From positions 43,919 to 107,918 of the forward strand of contig JBBSDP010000010.1 in assembly GCA_038240605.1 (NCBI GenBank): DNA of 64,000 nt, given 5' to 3'. This DNA comes from JBBSDP01 sp038240605. GTDB lineage: Bacteria > Planctomycetota > Phycisphaerae > Tepidisphaerales > Tepidisphaeraceae. A program made the position numbers and the translations under genes. Position 1 is the first letter of the stretch. Each line of letters begins with the position of its first letter. The notes under the pieces were generated by a model. The model saw only the letters and a list, made by a program, of their open reading frames with translations, had not been told where the DNA came from and made no database searches. This document shows positions 25,383 to 35,355 of the stretch, piece by piece.

Positions 25383-27992
25383 TCAATGGTTAAAGAGAAA
25401 TTCTTTTGTGTTAAGCAGCGCCCAGAGCAGGTCCTCGTACGCGGCCTTCCGGTCCGCTGCCAGCTTTTCGGGCGCCTTGGCATCGGCCTCGTGGTTGCGG
25501 TCGATGTAGGCGATGGCCGTAGCCACCTCCTTCTCCGTCGGCGGACGGCCGAAGGCCCCGTAATACAGATCGGCTATCTTCTCCCGATCGCTGCGTTTTG
25601 GATCGACACCCGCCAGCTTGGAAGCGCAGCCGCCGCTCAGCTTGTCGTAGATATCCCCCGAATTGAGCAGGAGCAGCGTCTGGGCGAGGCTGGTCTCGCC
25701 GTTTCGCTCGCACTCGCAGGCGCTGGTGCCGGCGGGGCGGCCGAAGACCTGGAGGAAGTTGGAATCGACCCCGCCCATATCCGGCAACTGAACCGCCCGC
25801 CCGCCCACCGGCATTCCCTTGAACGGCGTGCGCGTATCGCTGAGCTGATCAACCGCATCCAGCATCACTTCGGCGGGGAGGCGGCGCGAGTAGAAGTGCG
25901 AGTAGCTCTGGCGGTCCTTTTCGTTGTACTGATTCGGTTCAGAGGAGAGCTGGTAGAGCTGCGAGCGGCAGATCGTGCGAACCAGGTCCTTGAGGTCGTA
26001 ATGTGAAGCCGCGAAATGTTCCGCCAAGGCCGCCAGCAGTTTGGGATTGGTCGGCGGATTGGTCTCGCGCATGTCATCTTCGGGATCGACGATGCCGCGT
26101 CCGAAGAAGTGCTTCCAGTAACGGTTGACCAGCGACTTGGCGAAGAACGGGTTCTCCGGGGCCGTCATCCAATTGGCCAGGGCGACGCGCGGGTCTTCGT
26201 CGGGCGTGAGCGTCATCGCCTTGGCGCCGAGTCCGGTCGGCTTGACCGTCGCGCCGCCGTTGGGGTTGCGGGCGACCGCTTCGCCGCGCTTGGGATAGAT
26301 GCGGAACTCATCGGAGGCGGCGCCTTCTTTTCGGCCCACCTGCGAGAAGAACGCCGCCATGCCGTAATAGTCCTGCTGGCTCCAGCGCTCGAAGGGATGA
26401 TGGTGACACTTGGCGCACCCGATGCGGACGCCGAGGAAGAGTTGGGCGGTATCTTCCACCTGTTCCGTCGGCTCCTTCACCTGCCGGTACCAACTCACCG
26501 CGGGAGTCTGCGCCGGGTCGCCCGTCGCGGTGACGAGTTCGCGAACGAACTGGTCGTACGGCTTATTCTCCAGCAGGCTCTGTCTCACCCAATCGTGGAA
26601 AAGATAGTCGCCGCGCTGATACGTTTCGCGCTCGCGGTGATTCTTCAGGACCGAGCACCACTTGCCGGCGAACAGGTCGGCGTAGTCGCCGCTCGCCAGC
26701 AGGCGATCTATACAGGCGTCGCGCTTGGCCGCAGTGGGGTCTGCCTGGAATGCCCGGGCTTCGGCGGCGGTTGGGAGCCGGCCGGCGACGTCGAGCGTCA
26801 CCCGTCGCAGGAAGGTCGCGTCGTCGCAAGCCTCTGATGGGGGCAGCCCAAGGTCCTTGAACTTGGCAAAGGCCATTTCGTCTACGACGTTCTTCGCCGC
26901 CGGCAGGTGATCGACGGGCGCGCCGACCGGCACGGTGGCACGGAATACGCCCACTTGTCCCTGGTAGCGCACCATCACCGCCACGTCGCCCGGACGGCCG
27001 GTCATCTTCACGTGGCCGGAGTCGGCGACCTCGGCGAGGTCTTTGTCGTTGACGTCGTATCGCGCCGAGCGCGTGATGTCTTCGGAGCTGCCGTCGCTGT
27101 AGTGCGCGACGACGAGGATCTGCTGACTGCCGTCGTCGACCATGCGGCGCACCGTCGGGAAGACGCTCACGCTCGCGAGGACCGGATCGGTCTCCTTGCC
27201 GTACGGCATCCCCTGGCTGATCCAGCGATAGATCATGCGGTACTCGGGGCTGTCCTTCTTCATCCGCTCCCCGCCGCCGTGCGCGATCATGGCCGTCGGC
27301 TTCTGAAGGAGCAGGCTCTGGTCGGGCGCGGCGGGGAAGATCCGGCGTCCGCGCGATTCCTCGACGAGAAACCGGTAGTCCTTGGCCGGCTCGAAGCCGA
27401 GCAGCGACAGGCGAAAGTTGTTCTGACCACCCGACTTCCCGTGGCACGCGCCGCTGTTGCAACCGAGCTTGGTGAAGATGGGGACGATCTGATTGGGGAA
27501 ATTGACGGCCGGCGGGTTGGCGAAGCTTTCGACCGAGATCGTGGTCGACGCGCGCCGTCCGCCGTCTGCCGACGCGTTCACCGTGGCCGTGCCGTCCGCG
27601 AGGGGAACGACAGCGCCGCTCGGATCGACGCGAACGATGCCGGCGGGGGAGACGCTGTAGCTGACGTCCGCCGTCCGATCGCGCGCCTCGCCGCTGGCGT
27701 AGCGCGCGGTAACGACCAGTTGCATTCGCGCATCGGGGCCGCGGAGCATCGCGTGATGTGCTGTCGCGCCACCCGCCGCCGTCGCCTCGTCCGTGCTGCC
27801 GGCCGCGATGTCCAGCGCGGTGATCGGACCGGGATCTTGAGCGACATGTGCCTTCGGCGTTGCGGGCGCATCAGCGGCATGAAGGGTGGAGAAACGAACC
27901 GCAACGGCGCCTGCGATGGCAAGACCCAGGGCGGCCATTCGCAGCGAACGTCGGCCACGAAGTAAGTTCACGAGCGCGTCCCTGCGTCGCAT
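25383..27992 (-). CDS. DUF1549/DUF1553 cytochrome-like planctomycete protein
   Basis: An 869-residue exported protein. I chose the ATG at 27992 (MRRRDAL) because it has a GAGAGG ribosome binding site. Starts at 28013 and 28103 are in frame. After a signal segment come Ig-like (BIG2-type) stretches, a haem-like site CNSGACH (C-x4-CH) before the first conserved block, DUF1549 (to about 560) with a second site CAKCHHHPFE (CxxCH), and DUF1553 to the end (WMTAPENPFFAKSLVNRYW to LLWALLNTKEFLFNH). It is first in the operon with DUF1501 and PPC genes, and it is divergent from the PSCyt1/WD40 gene at 28231. A role in a surface electron-transfer or polymer-handling complex is inferred only. Confidence 0.92.
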   Translation of the reverse strand: MRRRDALVNLLRGRRSLRMAALGLAIAGAVAVRFSTLHAADAPATPKAHVAQDPGPITALDIAAGSTDEATAAGGATAHHAMLRGPDARMQLVVTARYASGEARDRTADVSYSVSPAGIVRVDPSGAVVPLADGTATVNASADGGRRASTTISVESFANPPAVNFPNQIVPIFTKLGCNSGACHGKSGGQNNFRLSLLGFEPAKDYRFLVEESRGRRIFPAAPDQSLLLQKPTAMIAHGGGERMKKDSPEYRMIYRWISQGMPYGKETDPVLASVSVFPTVRRMVDDGSQQILVVAHYSDGSSEDITRSARYDVNDKDLAEVADSGHVKMTGRPGDVAVMVRYQGQVGVFRATVPVGAPVDHLPAAKNVVDEMAFAKFKDLGLPPSEACDDATFLRRVTLDVAGRLPTAAEARAFQADPTAAKRDACIDRLLASGDYADLFAGKWCSVLKNHRERETYQRGDYLFHDWVRQSLLENKPYDQFVRELVTATGDPAQTPAVSWYRQVKEPTEQVEDTAQLFLGVRIGCAKCHHHPFERWSQQDYYGMAAFFSQVGRKEGAASDEFRIYPKRGEAVARNPNGGATVKPTGLGAKAMTLTPDEDPRVALANWMTAPENPFFAKSLVNRYWKHFFGRGIVDPEDDMRETNPPTNPKLLAALAEHFAASHYDLKDLVRTICRSQLYQLSSEPNQYNEKDRQSYSHFYSRRLPAEVMLDAVDQLSDTRTPFKGMPVGGRAVQLPDMGGVDSNFLQVFGRPAGTSACECERNGETSLAQTLLLLNSGDIYDKLSGGCASKLAGVDPKRSDREKIADLYYGAFGRPPTEKEVATAIAYIDRNHEADAKAPEKLAADRKAAYEDLLWALLNTKEFLFNH

Positions 27993-28230
27993 GTTGGTTT
28001 GCCTCTCGTGCATCGGAACAAGCCTCCGTCGAGCGTTCCGTTTCCCGCAGTTTCGAGGTGTCCCGCGGGCCGCGGCCCGACGGTTCCATCCATCTATAGG
28101 CACATATCAAAAGCGATGTTGAAAGAACTTTCCGCGAATTCGTTGGGCCCTTGTACCAGGGAGAATTGCTGGAAATCTTGCCTTCCGAAGCTCGCAACGT
28201 GTCGGTGAGGGTTCACTATTAACCAGTGAT

Positions 28231-31200
28231 ATGAACACACCTCTCCCCACGGGACGGATACCAGCCGGACGCTGGATGTTTCACGTCTTACTGTGCGTCC
28301 TGGCAGCCGGCGCGACAGCGGCCGACAAAGCGCCCTCCATGCGTCCCGCGATCATCCCGATCGTCGAAGCCAGGCCGCATACCGTCGACTTCGGTGAGGA
28401 GATCCTGCCGATCCTTCGGTCCAGTTGCCTGGCCTGCCATAACAAGAAGGAGTCGAAGGGGAGCCTGGTCCTGGAGAACCCCACGTCCATCCGCACGGGC
28501 GGCGACTCGGGCGCGGTGGTCGTGCCCGCCGATTCGGCGAACAGCCTGCTGCTGATCGCCGCGTCGCATCAGGACAAGCCTTACATGCCGCCGAAGAATA
28601 ACAAGGTCGGGGCGGCGGCGCTGACCTCCGAACAGCTCGGCCTGATCAAGCTCTGGATCGCCCAGGGGGCGAAAGGTGATGACACGATCAAGGCGGCGCC
28701 GATCGTCTGGCAGGCGCTGCCGCTCGGGCTCAATCCAATCCTCGCGTCCGCCCTCAGCCCTGACGGCCAGTACGCCGCCTGCGGCCGGGCGAATCAGATT
28801 TTCATTTACGATGTTCCCGGCAAACGTCTCGTGACGCGTCTAACCGATCCGTCGCTGCCCGGCCCATCGGGCGCGGTGGGAATTGCGCATCAGGATCTCG
28901 TGCAGAGCCTCGCCTTCAGTCCCGATGGACGCACGCTCGCGTCGGGCGGCTTTCGGGAGGTGAAGCTCTGGCAGCGACGCGAGCCGACCGTGCGGCTCAA
29001 CTTTGTCGACGCACACGTCAAATCCGCCGGCGCGGTCGCGACCAGCTCGGATGGTCGGTTGCTCGCGGTGGCGGGGGACGATCAGGTGATCCGCTTGTAT
29101 CAGCTTCCGTCCGGCAAGCCGGCTGGAGAGTTGACGGGCCATCACGATGGCATCGTCGGCCTTCAGTTTGCCGCCGACGCCACACGGCTTTATTCGGCTT
29201 CAGCCGATCGCACGATTCGCCTGTGGGATCTCGCGGCGGGCAACGAATTCGCTCATACCGAAGCGCCCGCGCCACTCACGGCACTCGCCGTGCTCGGCAA
29301 CGGGCAGCTCGTGACGGCATCCACTGACAACGGCCTGCGGGTGTGGCCCGCATTGCACCCGGGCGACAACACGCCTTCCCCAGCAACGCAGCCGGCTGCC
29401 AGCGTCAAGTCAGCCGCGGGCGCCAAGCCCGCAGCCGGCGCCAAGCCTGAAGGCCCGTTCAAAGCGATCGCCGCCTCGACCACTGCGGTCCTCTGTCTTG
29501 CCGCCAATCCCGCGGTGCCGACACAATTCGTGAGCGGCGGCGGCGACGGCGCCGTGCGCCTCTGGGATGCGACGACCGGCGCCGCCGTGAAGCAGTGGGA
29601 CCTGGGCGGCGCGGTGGCCGCGGTGGCGGTTCGTGCAGACGGGAAGCGCGTTGCGGCGGGCGGGGCGGGAAAGTTCGCCCGCATCTTCGGTATGGAAGAC
29701 GGACGCGAACCGGTGACCGCGCGGGCCGACCGAGAGGCATTGCAGCCCGCTCAGGAGGCGGAGCGAAAGCTCGCCTACGCAACCGGCGAAGCGGCACACT
29801 GGCGTACCGAGCTGGAAGACGCGAACCGGCGGAAGGAATCGGAGACGCAATCGATCGCGCGGGTGACGCGGGCGCGTGAGCGAGCCGACAAGGCGCTGGC
29901 TGACGCCACCAAGGCGAACGACGCACGCACCGCCGCCAAGACTGACGGCGAAAAGGCGCTGGTCGACGCGACCACGGCGGTGGATGCGGCCAAGGCGAGG
30001 AAGCAGGCCGCTGATAGCGCCGCCGTCGACGCAGCCAAGGCCGCCGAACCAATGGCGGCCAAGGTGGAAGCGCCGCGCGTCGCATCACAAACGGCAATAC
30101 AGACGGCCGCTGCCCCGACTGCATTGCCCGCCGCGAAGGAGCTGGCGAAGACTGCCGCCGCTGATCTGGTTGCGGTACAGAAGGCCGCGACCGATGCCGC
30201 CGCCGCGGCCCGCGCGGCCGCCGATCAAAAGGGGGCGGCGGAAGCGGCGCTGGCCACGGCGACGAACCGCCGACGAGAACTGGAGTCCACTCAGACACAA
30301 AAGCTGGCGGCTTACGTCGAAGCGAGTTCAGGTCTCGAACGAGCGCAGCAGACGATGACATCGCTCGTGAAGGCGATGACCTCAGCTCAAACTAATCTTG
30401 CGAAGGCGGTGGCTGACATTGACGCCGCCAAGACCGCCCAGAAGACGGCTGACGCGACGGTGACGCAGGACCAGGCGCAGCTCGAGGCCGCCCGCAAGGC
30501 GCTGGCCGAGGCGGGCACGCCGGTGATGGCGGTGACGTTCACGGCGGACGGCGGCACGCTCGTCACTGCCGGCCAGGACGGAGCCGTGCGAACCTGGAGC
30601 GCCGATACGGGCGCGCCGGCCGCTACCCTTCATGGACATACGGCTTCGGTCCTCGGACTGGCTGCCGTTGCGGATGGGTCCATCCTCTCGGCTTCGGCCG
30701 ACGGCTCCACGAAGGTCTGGGACACGAGCGGCGGGTGGCGACTCGAGCGGACGATTGGCGGCACCGACGCCGTCCCGGCCTTTTCCGGCCGAGTCGAATG
30801 CCTGGCCTTCAGTCCCGACGGCGCCTTGCTCGCCACTGGGAGCGGCGTTCCCTCGCGCAGCGGTGAGCTGAAGCTCTGGAAAACGGCTGACGGTTCGCTC
30901 GCCCAGGAATTGCGCGATGCCCACAGCGATTCGGTGATGGGGCTGGCCTTCTCCCGAGACGGCCGTAACCTGGCGTCCAGCTCCGCCGACAAATTCATGA
31001 AGGTCTTTTCCGTCGCGGACGGGAAGCTCGTTCGCGCCTTTGAAGGACACGCCAGTCACGTGTTGGGCGTCGATTTCCGTTACGACGGGCGAATGCTCGT
31101 GACCGGTGGCGCCGACAATCTGTTCAAGGCTTGGGACCTGATCGATGGCGAAGAACAAAAGCTCGCCAACCTCCCCGCGTTCCCACTGGAAGTCACCAGC

Positions 31201-31446
31201 GTCCACTACGTCGGGTACAGCGACACGGTCCTGATCACCACGGGTGATGGCGCCGCCCGGCTGATAAAAGACACCGGCGCCGCCGCTCGCGAGCTCGATA
31301 CAGGCGGCAAGAGCTACCTTTACACTTCCGCGACCACGCCCGACGGACAGATCGCGGTGGCCGGTGGCGAGGACGGAATCCTCCGCGTGTGGGACACGCG
31401 CGAGGGGAAAGTCCTGTCGACGTTCCCCCCGCCCGCGCAAAGGTAG
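28231..31446 (+). CDS. PSCyt1 c-type cytochrome / WD40 propeller protein with coiled-coil insert
   Basis: A 1071-residue exported protein. The signal peptide ends near GATAA (residue 30). A planctomycete cytochrome c domain follows, with CLACH at about 68-72 and the distal MPPKNNK motif. WD40 repeats follow (SPDGRTLASGG, SADRTIRLWD, GGGDGAVRLWD). An Ala-rich coiled coil of about 270 residues (about 495-766) then interrupts the propeller, and further WD40 repeats come after it. The covalent haem site is complete. It is divergent from the DUF1549/DUF1553 operon over a 238-base region (27993-28230). The coiled coil resembles in composition the one in the PPC protein of that operon, which suggests they may associate. 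Confidence 0.9.
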   Translation: MNTPLPTGRIPAGRWMFHVLLCVLAAGATAADKAPSMRPAIIPIVEARPHTVDFGEEILPILRSSCLACHNKKESKGSLVLENPTSIRTGGDSGAVVVPADSANSLLLIAASHQDKPYMPPKNNKVGAAALTSEQLGLIKLWIAQGAKGDDTIKAAPIVWQALPLGLNPILASALSPDGQYAACGRANQIFIYDVPGKRLVTRLTDPSLPGPSGAVGIAHQDLVQSLAFSPDGRTLASGGFREVKLWQRREPTVRLNFVDAHVKSAGAVATSSDGRLLAVAGDDQVIRLYQLPSGKPAGELTGHHDGIVGLQFAADATRLYSASADRTIRLWDLAAGNEFAHTEAPAPLTALAVLGNGQLVTASTDNGLRVWPALHPGDNTPSPATQPAASVKSAAGAKPAAGAKPEGPFKAIAASTTAVLCLAANPAVPTQFVSGGGDGAVRLWDATTGAAVKQWDLGGAVAAVAVRADGKRVAAGGAGKFARIFGMEDGREPVTARADREALQPAQEAERKLAYATGEAAHWRTELEDANRRKESETQSIARVTRARERADKALADATKANDARTAAKTDGEKALVDATTAVDAAKARKQAADSAAVDAAKAAEPMAAKVEAPRVASQTAIQTAAAPTALPAAKELAKTAAADLVAVQKAATDAAAAARAAADQKGAAEAALATATNRRRELESTQTQKLAAYVEASSGLERAQQTMTSLVKAMTSAQTNLAKAVADIDAAKTAQKTADATVTQDQAQLEAARKALAEAGTPVMAVTFTADGGTLVTAGQDGAVRTWSADTGAPAATLHGHTASVLGLAAVADGSILSASADGSTKVWDTSGGWRLERTIGGTDAVPAFSGRVECLAFSPDGALLATGSGVPSRSGELKLWKTADGSLAQELRDAHSDSVMGLAFSRDGRNLASSSADKFMKVFSVADGKLVRAFEGHASHVLGVDFRYDGRMLVTGGADNLFKAWDLIDGEEQKLANLPAFPLEVTSVHYVGYSDTVLITTGDGAARLIKDTGAAARELDTGGKSYLYTSATTPDGQIAVAGGEDGILRVWDTREGKVLSTFPPPAQR

Positions 31447-31528
31447 CGAATGGTTCGTGGCGATCGACACGAGGCGCGAACGGCAGCGCGCCTGAACGCG
31501 AATGGCGCGAGCGGCATAATATCCGCGG

Positions 31529-32467
31529 ATGAAATCGACTGATCGCCTCCAACGGTACCGTTCGCGCTCTCCCGCTTTTCTGATCGCCTGCGCGTCCGCG
31601 TTGCTCTGGCTGGGCGGGTGTTCACGTTTTCAACTGCTGAACGCGACCGTTCCCCACTGCGGGTACACCCGGACGCGCGATATCGCCTATGGACCCGACC
31701 CGCGGCAACGGCTTGACGTTTATCGTCCGACGTACGGCAAGCCGAAGTCGCCCGTGGTCGTCTTCTTTTACGGGGGTGATTGGCAGACGGGAAAGAAGGG
31801 GGACTATCGGTTCGTCGCGCAGGCACTGGCGTCGCGCGGGTTCGAAGTCATCCTGCCGGATTACCGCCTGTATCCGGCGGTCCGGTTTCCGTCGTTCGTC
31901 GAGGACGGTGCATTGGCGGTCCGCTGGACGCGCGAGAACGTTTCCCGATTCGGTGGCGACCGGAATCGTATTTGTCTCATGGGTCATTCGGCGGGGGCCC
32001 ATATTGCTGCCTTGCTGACGCTCGATGCCCACTACCTCGCTGACGTCAGCGTGGATCGAACGGCGATCCGAGCAACGGTGGCGCTCTCCGGGCCTTACGA
32101 CTTCCTGCCTGCGAAAGACGACCGAGCGGTGTTCGGCATGACCGAAACGGACACTGCACCCAACCCGCTCATGGAGCCGATTCACTTCGTCGACGGAACC
32201 GCGCAACCGATGCTCCTTATACACGGACTGAAAGATCAGACGGTGGACCCAGGAAATACGTCACGGCTGGCCGAGCGAATCTCGTCTGCCGGGGGAGAAG
32301 TTCGGACTATTCTTTATCCGAACCGCGCTCATGTTGGCGTCGTGCTGGCGTTCGCCTGGCCATTTCGCTGGCTCGCGCCGGTGCTCGACGACTCGACCGC
32401 CTTTTTTCGAATGATGGCAAGGCCCAGTGCGGAGATCGCAAGTCCGCCAAGCGAAATCAGCCAGTAG
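31529..32467 (+). CDS. alpha/beta hydrolase (BD-FAE/esterase type), probable lipoprotein
   Basis: A 312-residue hydrolase with an N-terminal hydrophobic stretch and LGGC (Cys about residue 31) fitting a lipobox. The oxyanion strand reads VVVFFYGGDW, the nucleophile elbow is GHSAG, and LLIHGLKDQTV carries the acid. RAHVG carries the catalytic His, so the triad is complete. It matches the BD-FAE/esterase-lipase group acting on acyl or feruloyl esters, but the substrate is unknown. It starts 82 bases after the WD40 gene on the same strand and converges with livG. Its 3' end overlaps a small antisense membrane-like ORF (see findings). Confidence 0.85.
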   Translation: MKSTDRLQRYRSRSPAFLIACASALLWLGGCSRFQLLNATVPHCGYTRTRDIAYGPDPRQRLDVYRPTYGKPKSPVVVFFYGGDWQTGKKGDYRFVAQALASRGFEVILPDYRLYPAVRFPSFVEDGALAVRWTRENVSRFGGDRNRICLMGHSAGAHIAALLTLDAHYLADVSVDRTAIRATVALSGPYDFLPAKDDRAVFGMTETDTAPNPLMEPIHFVDGTAQPMLLIHGLKDQTVDPGNTSRLAERISSAGGEVRTILYPNRAHVGVVLAFAWPFRWLAPVLDDSTAFFRMMARPSAEIASPPSEISQ

Positions 32468-32593
32468 AAAACGCGATCCGACCACGCCATGCCGGACCTG
32501 CGTTTCTCAAGCGACGGAATTGGTTTCCAGTTTGGAGAGACGTTCTTATCGTGAACACGGTGCTTCCGAGAGGTCCCAGGTTGCACGGTCCGT

Positions 32594-33370
32594 CTATCCA
32601 GATGTGGTGAGCGGCTCGCCCAAATAGGCTTCGATCACTTTCGGATTGCACTGGATTTCAGCCGGGGCGCCGACGGCGATCACCTCGCCATGGTCGAGGA
32701 CCGTGATGCGCTGGGCGATGCTCATGACCAGGTGCATGTCGTGCTCGATCAGCCAGATCCCGACGCCGAAGCGACGCTGGATCAGGTGGATGAGTTCCAT
32801 CAGCTCCACTTTTTCCTGCGGGTTCATGCCGGCTGCGGGTTCGTCGAGGAGGAGGATCCTGGGACGGGTGGCGAGGGCGCGGGCGATCTCGAGGCGGCGC
32901 TGGTCGCCGTATGGAAGTGCGCCGGCGCGGTCGTCGGCGCGCTGGTCCAGACCGAATGTCTCCAGCAGGGTCATCGCCGCGGATTGGTGAACCAGTTCCT
33001 CGCGGGCGTGCCGCGGTGTGCCGATGACCGTGCCAAGGAAACCCGCGCCCGGCGATCGGTTGAACCCGACCAGCACGTTATCCAGCACGGTGAGCCCCGC
33101 GAACAGGCGGATATTCTGAAAGGTGCGGGCGATGCCGAGCCGGTTGATGCGGAACGGCTTTCGGCCCACGATCGAACGGCCCTGAAGACGGACGTCGCCG
33201 GCGGTGGGGTGATAGACGCCCGTCACGACGTTGAACGCGGTGGTCTTCCCCGCGCCGTTCGGTCCGATCAGCGCAGCCAGATCTCCGGCATCGAGCGTGA
33301 AATCGAAGCCGCACAGCGCCCGCAGGCCGCCGAACGTGACCGAGAGATTGACGATCTCAAGTAAGGCCAT
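32594..33370 (-). CDS. livG: branched-chain amino acid type ABC transporter ATPase LivG
   Basis: A 258-residue ATPase. Walker A is GPNGAGKTT, followed by GIARTFQNIRLF (LivG-type Q-loop). The signature is LPYGDQRRLEIARAL and Walker B is ILLLDEPAAGMNP. The switch-loop EHDM is also present, and the end NPKVIEAYLGEP is diagnostic of LivG. It is last of the minus-strand cluster livK-livH-livM-livG. The second ATPase livF, which normally follows, is absent: the next gene is the convergent hydrolase. It may then work as a homodimer or use a LivF encoded elsewhere. Confidence 0.93.
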   Translation of the reverse strand: MALLEIVNLSVTFGGLRALCGFDFTLDAGDLAALIGPNGAGKTTAFNVVTGVYHPTAGDVRLQGRSIVGRKPFRINRLGIARTFQNIRLFAGLTVLDNVLVGFNRSPGAGFLGTVIGTPRHAREELVHQSAAMTLLETFGLDQRADDRAGALPYGDQRRLEIARALATRPRILLLDEPAAGMNPQEKVELMELIHLIQRRFGVGIWLIEHDMHLVMSIAQRITVLDHGEVIAVGAPAEIQCNPKVIEAYLGEPLTTSG

Positions 33371-33394
33371 CGAATGACTCGCGCCGCCAACTCC

Positions 33395-34420
33395 TTATGG
33401 CGGCGCCACGGTCGCCGTCGCACGCGGGATGGCTCGTCGGCGAGTCCACCAGAGTTCACGGCGGCCCAGCAACCCCTCGGGGCGAACGAGCATCATCACG
33501 ATCAGCAGCAGCGAATAAATCACCATGCGCCATTGCTCGACGGCGCGCAGTTGCTCGGGCAGCCAGGTCAGGACGGCGGCAGCGAGGATCGAGCCGGTGA
33601 TGCTGCCGGACCCGCCCAGCACGACCATGACCACGATCTCAACCGATCGCATGAAACGAAAGGAACCGGGCGCGAGATTGCCCGACCAGGTCGCGGCCAA
33701 TGCCCCGGCCACGCCGGCAAAGAAGGCGCCGATCACGAATGCGGTCACCTTGTAAAACGTCGTATCGACCCCCATCGCGGCGGCGGCGATCTCGTCTTCG
33801 CGGATCGCGTAGAAGGCCTTCCCCTTCGCCGAGTAAACCAGTCGCCAGATGAATACGATGCAGATCATCCCCCAGGCAAACACCCAGAAGAAATTGGTGA
33901 ACGTGGGAATGTCGTGCAGGCCCGCGGCGCCGCCAACCTCACATCCGCCAATTGACCGAATTTTGGTCAGGACAACGTAGATGATCTCGCCGAAGCCGAG
34001 CGTGGCGATCGCCAGGTAGTCGCCCCGGAGCCGCAGCGTGGGGATCCCAATCAACAAGCCCGCCAGCGCGCCCACGACACCAGAGAGCAGTGTCACGCCC
34101 AGGAAAAACGGAACGGAGGCGCCGCCGGTGATTGCGTGATGCTTGGCGATCACGCCGCACGTGTAGGCGCCCATCGCCATGAAGCCGGCGTGGCCGAGGG
34201 AGAATTGCCCGGTGATCCCGTTGATGAGGTTGAGGCTGACGGCCAGGATGATCGCGATGCCGATGCGGATGATCAGGTCGAGGAAATACGGATCGATCTG
34301 CGAATCGAAGAGACGGCTCAGCGGCCAGGCGATGGCGACCAGCACGATCAGAAAGAGGTTGATTACCCAGGAGGGCAGGCGACCGGCACGGACAGGATGG
34401 TCGGCGTCAGCGTTGCCCAT
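33395..34420 (-). CDS. livM: branched-chain amino acid type ABC permease LivM
   Basis: A 341-residue permease with about ten membrane helices. The LivM motifs are LSLNLINGITGQFSLGHAGF, LRLRGDYLAIATLGFGEI and the end RPEGLLGRRE. I chose the ATG at 34418-34420, which overlaps the TGA of livH in a TGATG arrangement. The reading frame stays open much further upstream (to 35389), but that part is a shadow of livH. It is translationally coupled to livH, with livG 24 bases downstream. Confidence 0.93.
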   Translation of the reverse strand: MGNADADHPVRAGRLPSWVINLFLIVLVAIAWPLSRLFDSQIDPYFLDLIIRIGIAIILAVSLNLINGITGQFSLGHAGFMAMGAYTCGVIAKHHAITGGASVPFFLGVTLLSGVVGALAGLLIGIPTLRLRGDYLAIATLGFGEIIYVVLTKIRSIGGCEVGGAAGLHDIPTFTNFFWVFAWGMICIVFIWRLVYSAKGKAFYAIREDEIAAAAMGVDTTFYKVTAFVIGAFFAGVAGALAATWSGNLAPGSFRFMRSVEIVVMVVLGGSGSITGSILAAAVLTWLPEQLRAVEQWRMVIYSLLLIVMMLVRPEGLLGRRELWWTRRRAIPRATATVAPP

Positions 34421-35355
34421 CACACTTTTTCCGGTGCGTATTTCCCGAGGATGCCGCTGGGCCGAAACAGCAGGATGAGGATAAGAGCCAGGAACGCGGC
34501 CCCGTCGGCGTAGCCGCTGTAGTCCGATGGGAGGATGACGCCGCGCAGCAGCGATTCGATAAGCCCCATCAGCAGCCCGCCCAGCACCGCGCCGGGGATG
34601 CTGCCGATGCCGCCGATGACCGCGGCCACGAACGCCTTGAGCCCGGCGACGAGTCCCATGAGCGGATCGACCTGGTAGCGCATCGCATCGATCACTCCGG
34701 CCACCGCGGCCAGGGCCGAGCCGAGCATGAACGTGAACGCGATGATCCGGTCGGTATTGATCCCCATCAGGGCGGCGGTGTCGAAGCGATAGGAGACGGC
34801 GCGAAGGGCCAGTCCGGTCCGCGTCCGCAGCACCACCCAGCTCAGCACGATCATCAGCGCGATCACCAGCACGAAGTTGATCACGTCCAGGTTGGTAATG
34901 TTCACCGCGACCGGCGAGTGACCCACGTGAAAGCTGATCGCGGTGCGCGTCTCGATGAGCGGCGGAAACTGACGCGGCCGGGCGCCGAAGACCATCTTCT
35001 GCTGGAACAGGTTTTCCAGGAACAGCGATACGCCGATCGCGGTGATCAGCGAGACCAGGCGCGGCCGGTTGCGCAGCGGGCGATACGCGAAGCGTTCGAT
35101 GATGAAGCCCAAGGCCGCACATCCCATCGCAGCGCCCAGGAATACCAGCGAAAGGTTTACCCAGACCGGCAGGCCCAGCCGCTGAAACCAGGTGGCCAGG
35201 AAGAAGGCGATCACCGCGCCGACCATGTAAACATCGCCGTGCGCGAAGTTGATCAGGCGGAGCACCCCGTACACCATCGTGTAGCCGAGCGCGATCAGCG
35301 CGTAAACGGCTCCGATCGAGAGGCCGTTGATGACTTGCTGGACGAGGAGTTGCAT
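34420..35355 (-). CDS. livH: branched-chain amino acid type ABC permease LivH
   Basis: A 311-residue permease with about eight membrane helices and the LivH hallmarks: INGLSIGAVYALIALGYTMVYGVLRLINFAHGD-type N-terminus, IERFAYRPLRNRPRL, and the AFVAAVIGGIGSIPGA loop near the end. It imports amino acids or related small molecules with LivM, LivG and the LivK binding protein. The gene lies 85 bases after livK and overlaps livM by one base. Confidence 0.94.
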   Translation of the reverse strand: MQLLVQQVINGLSIGAVYALIALGYTMVYGVLRLINFAHGDVYMVGAVIAFFLATWFQRLGLPVWVNLSLVFLGAAMGCAALGFIIERFAYRPLRNRPRLVSLITAIGVSLFLENLFQQKMVFGARPRQFPPLIETRTAISFHVGHSPVAVNITNLDVINFVLVIALMIVLSWVVLRTRTGLALRAVSYRFDTAALMGINTDRIIAFTFMLGSALAAVAGVIDAMRYQVDPLMGLVAGLKAFVAAVIGGIGSIPGAVLGGLLMGLIESLLRGVILPSDYSGYADGAAFLALILILLFRPSGILGKYAPEKV

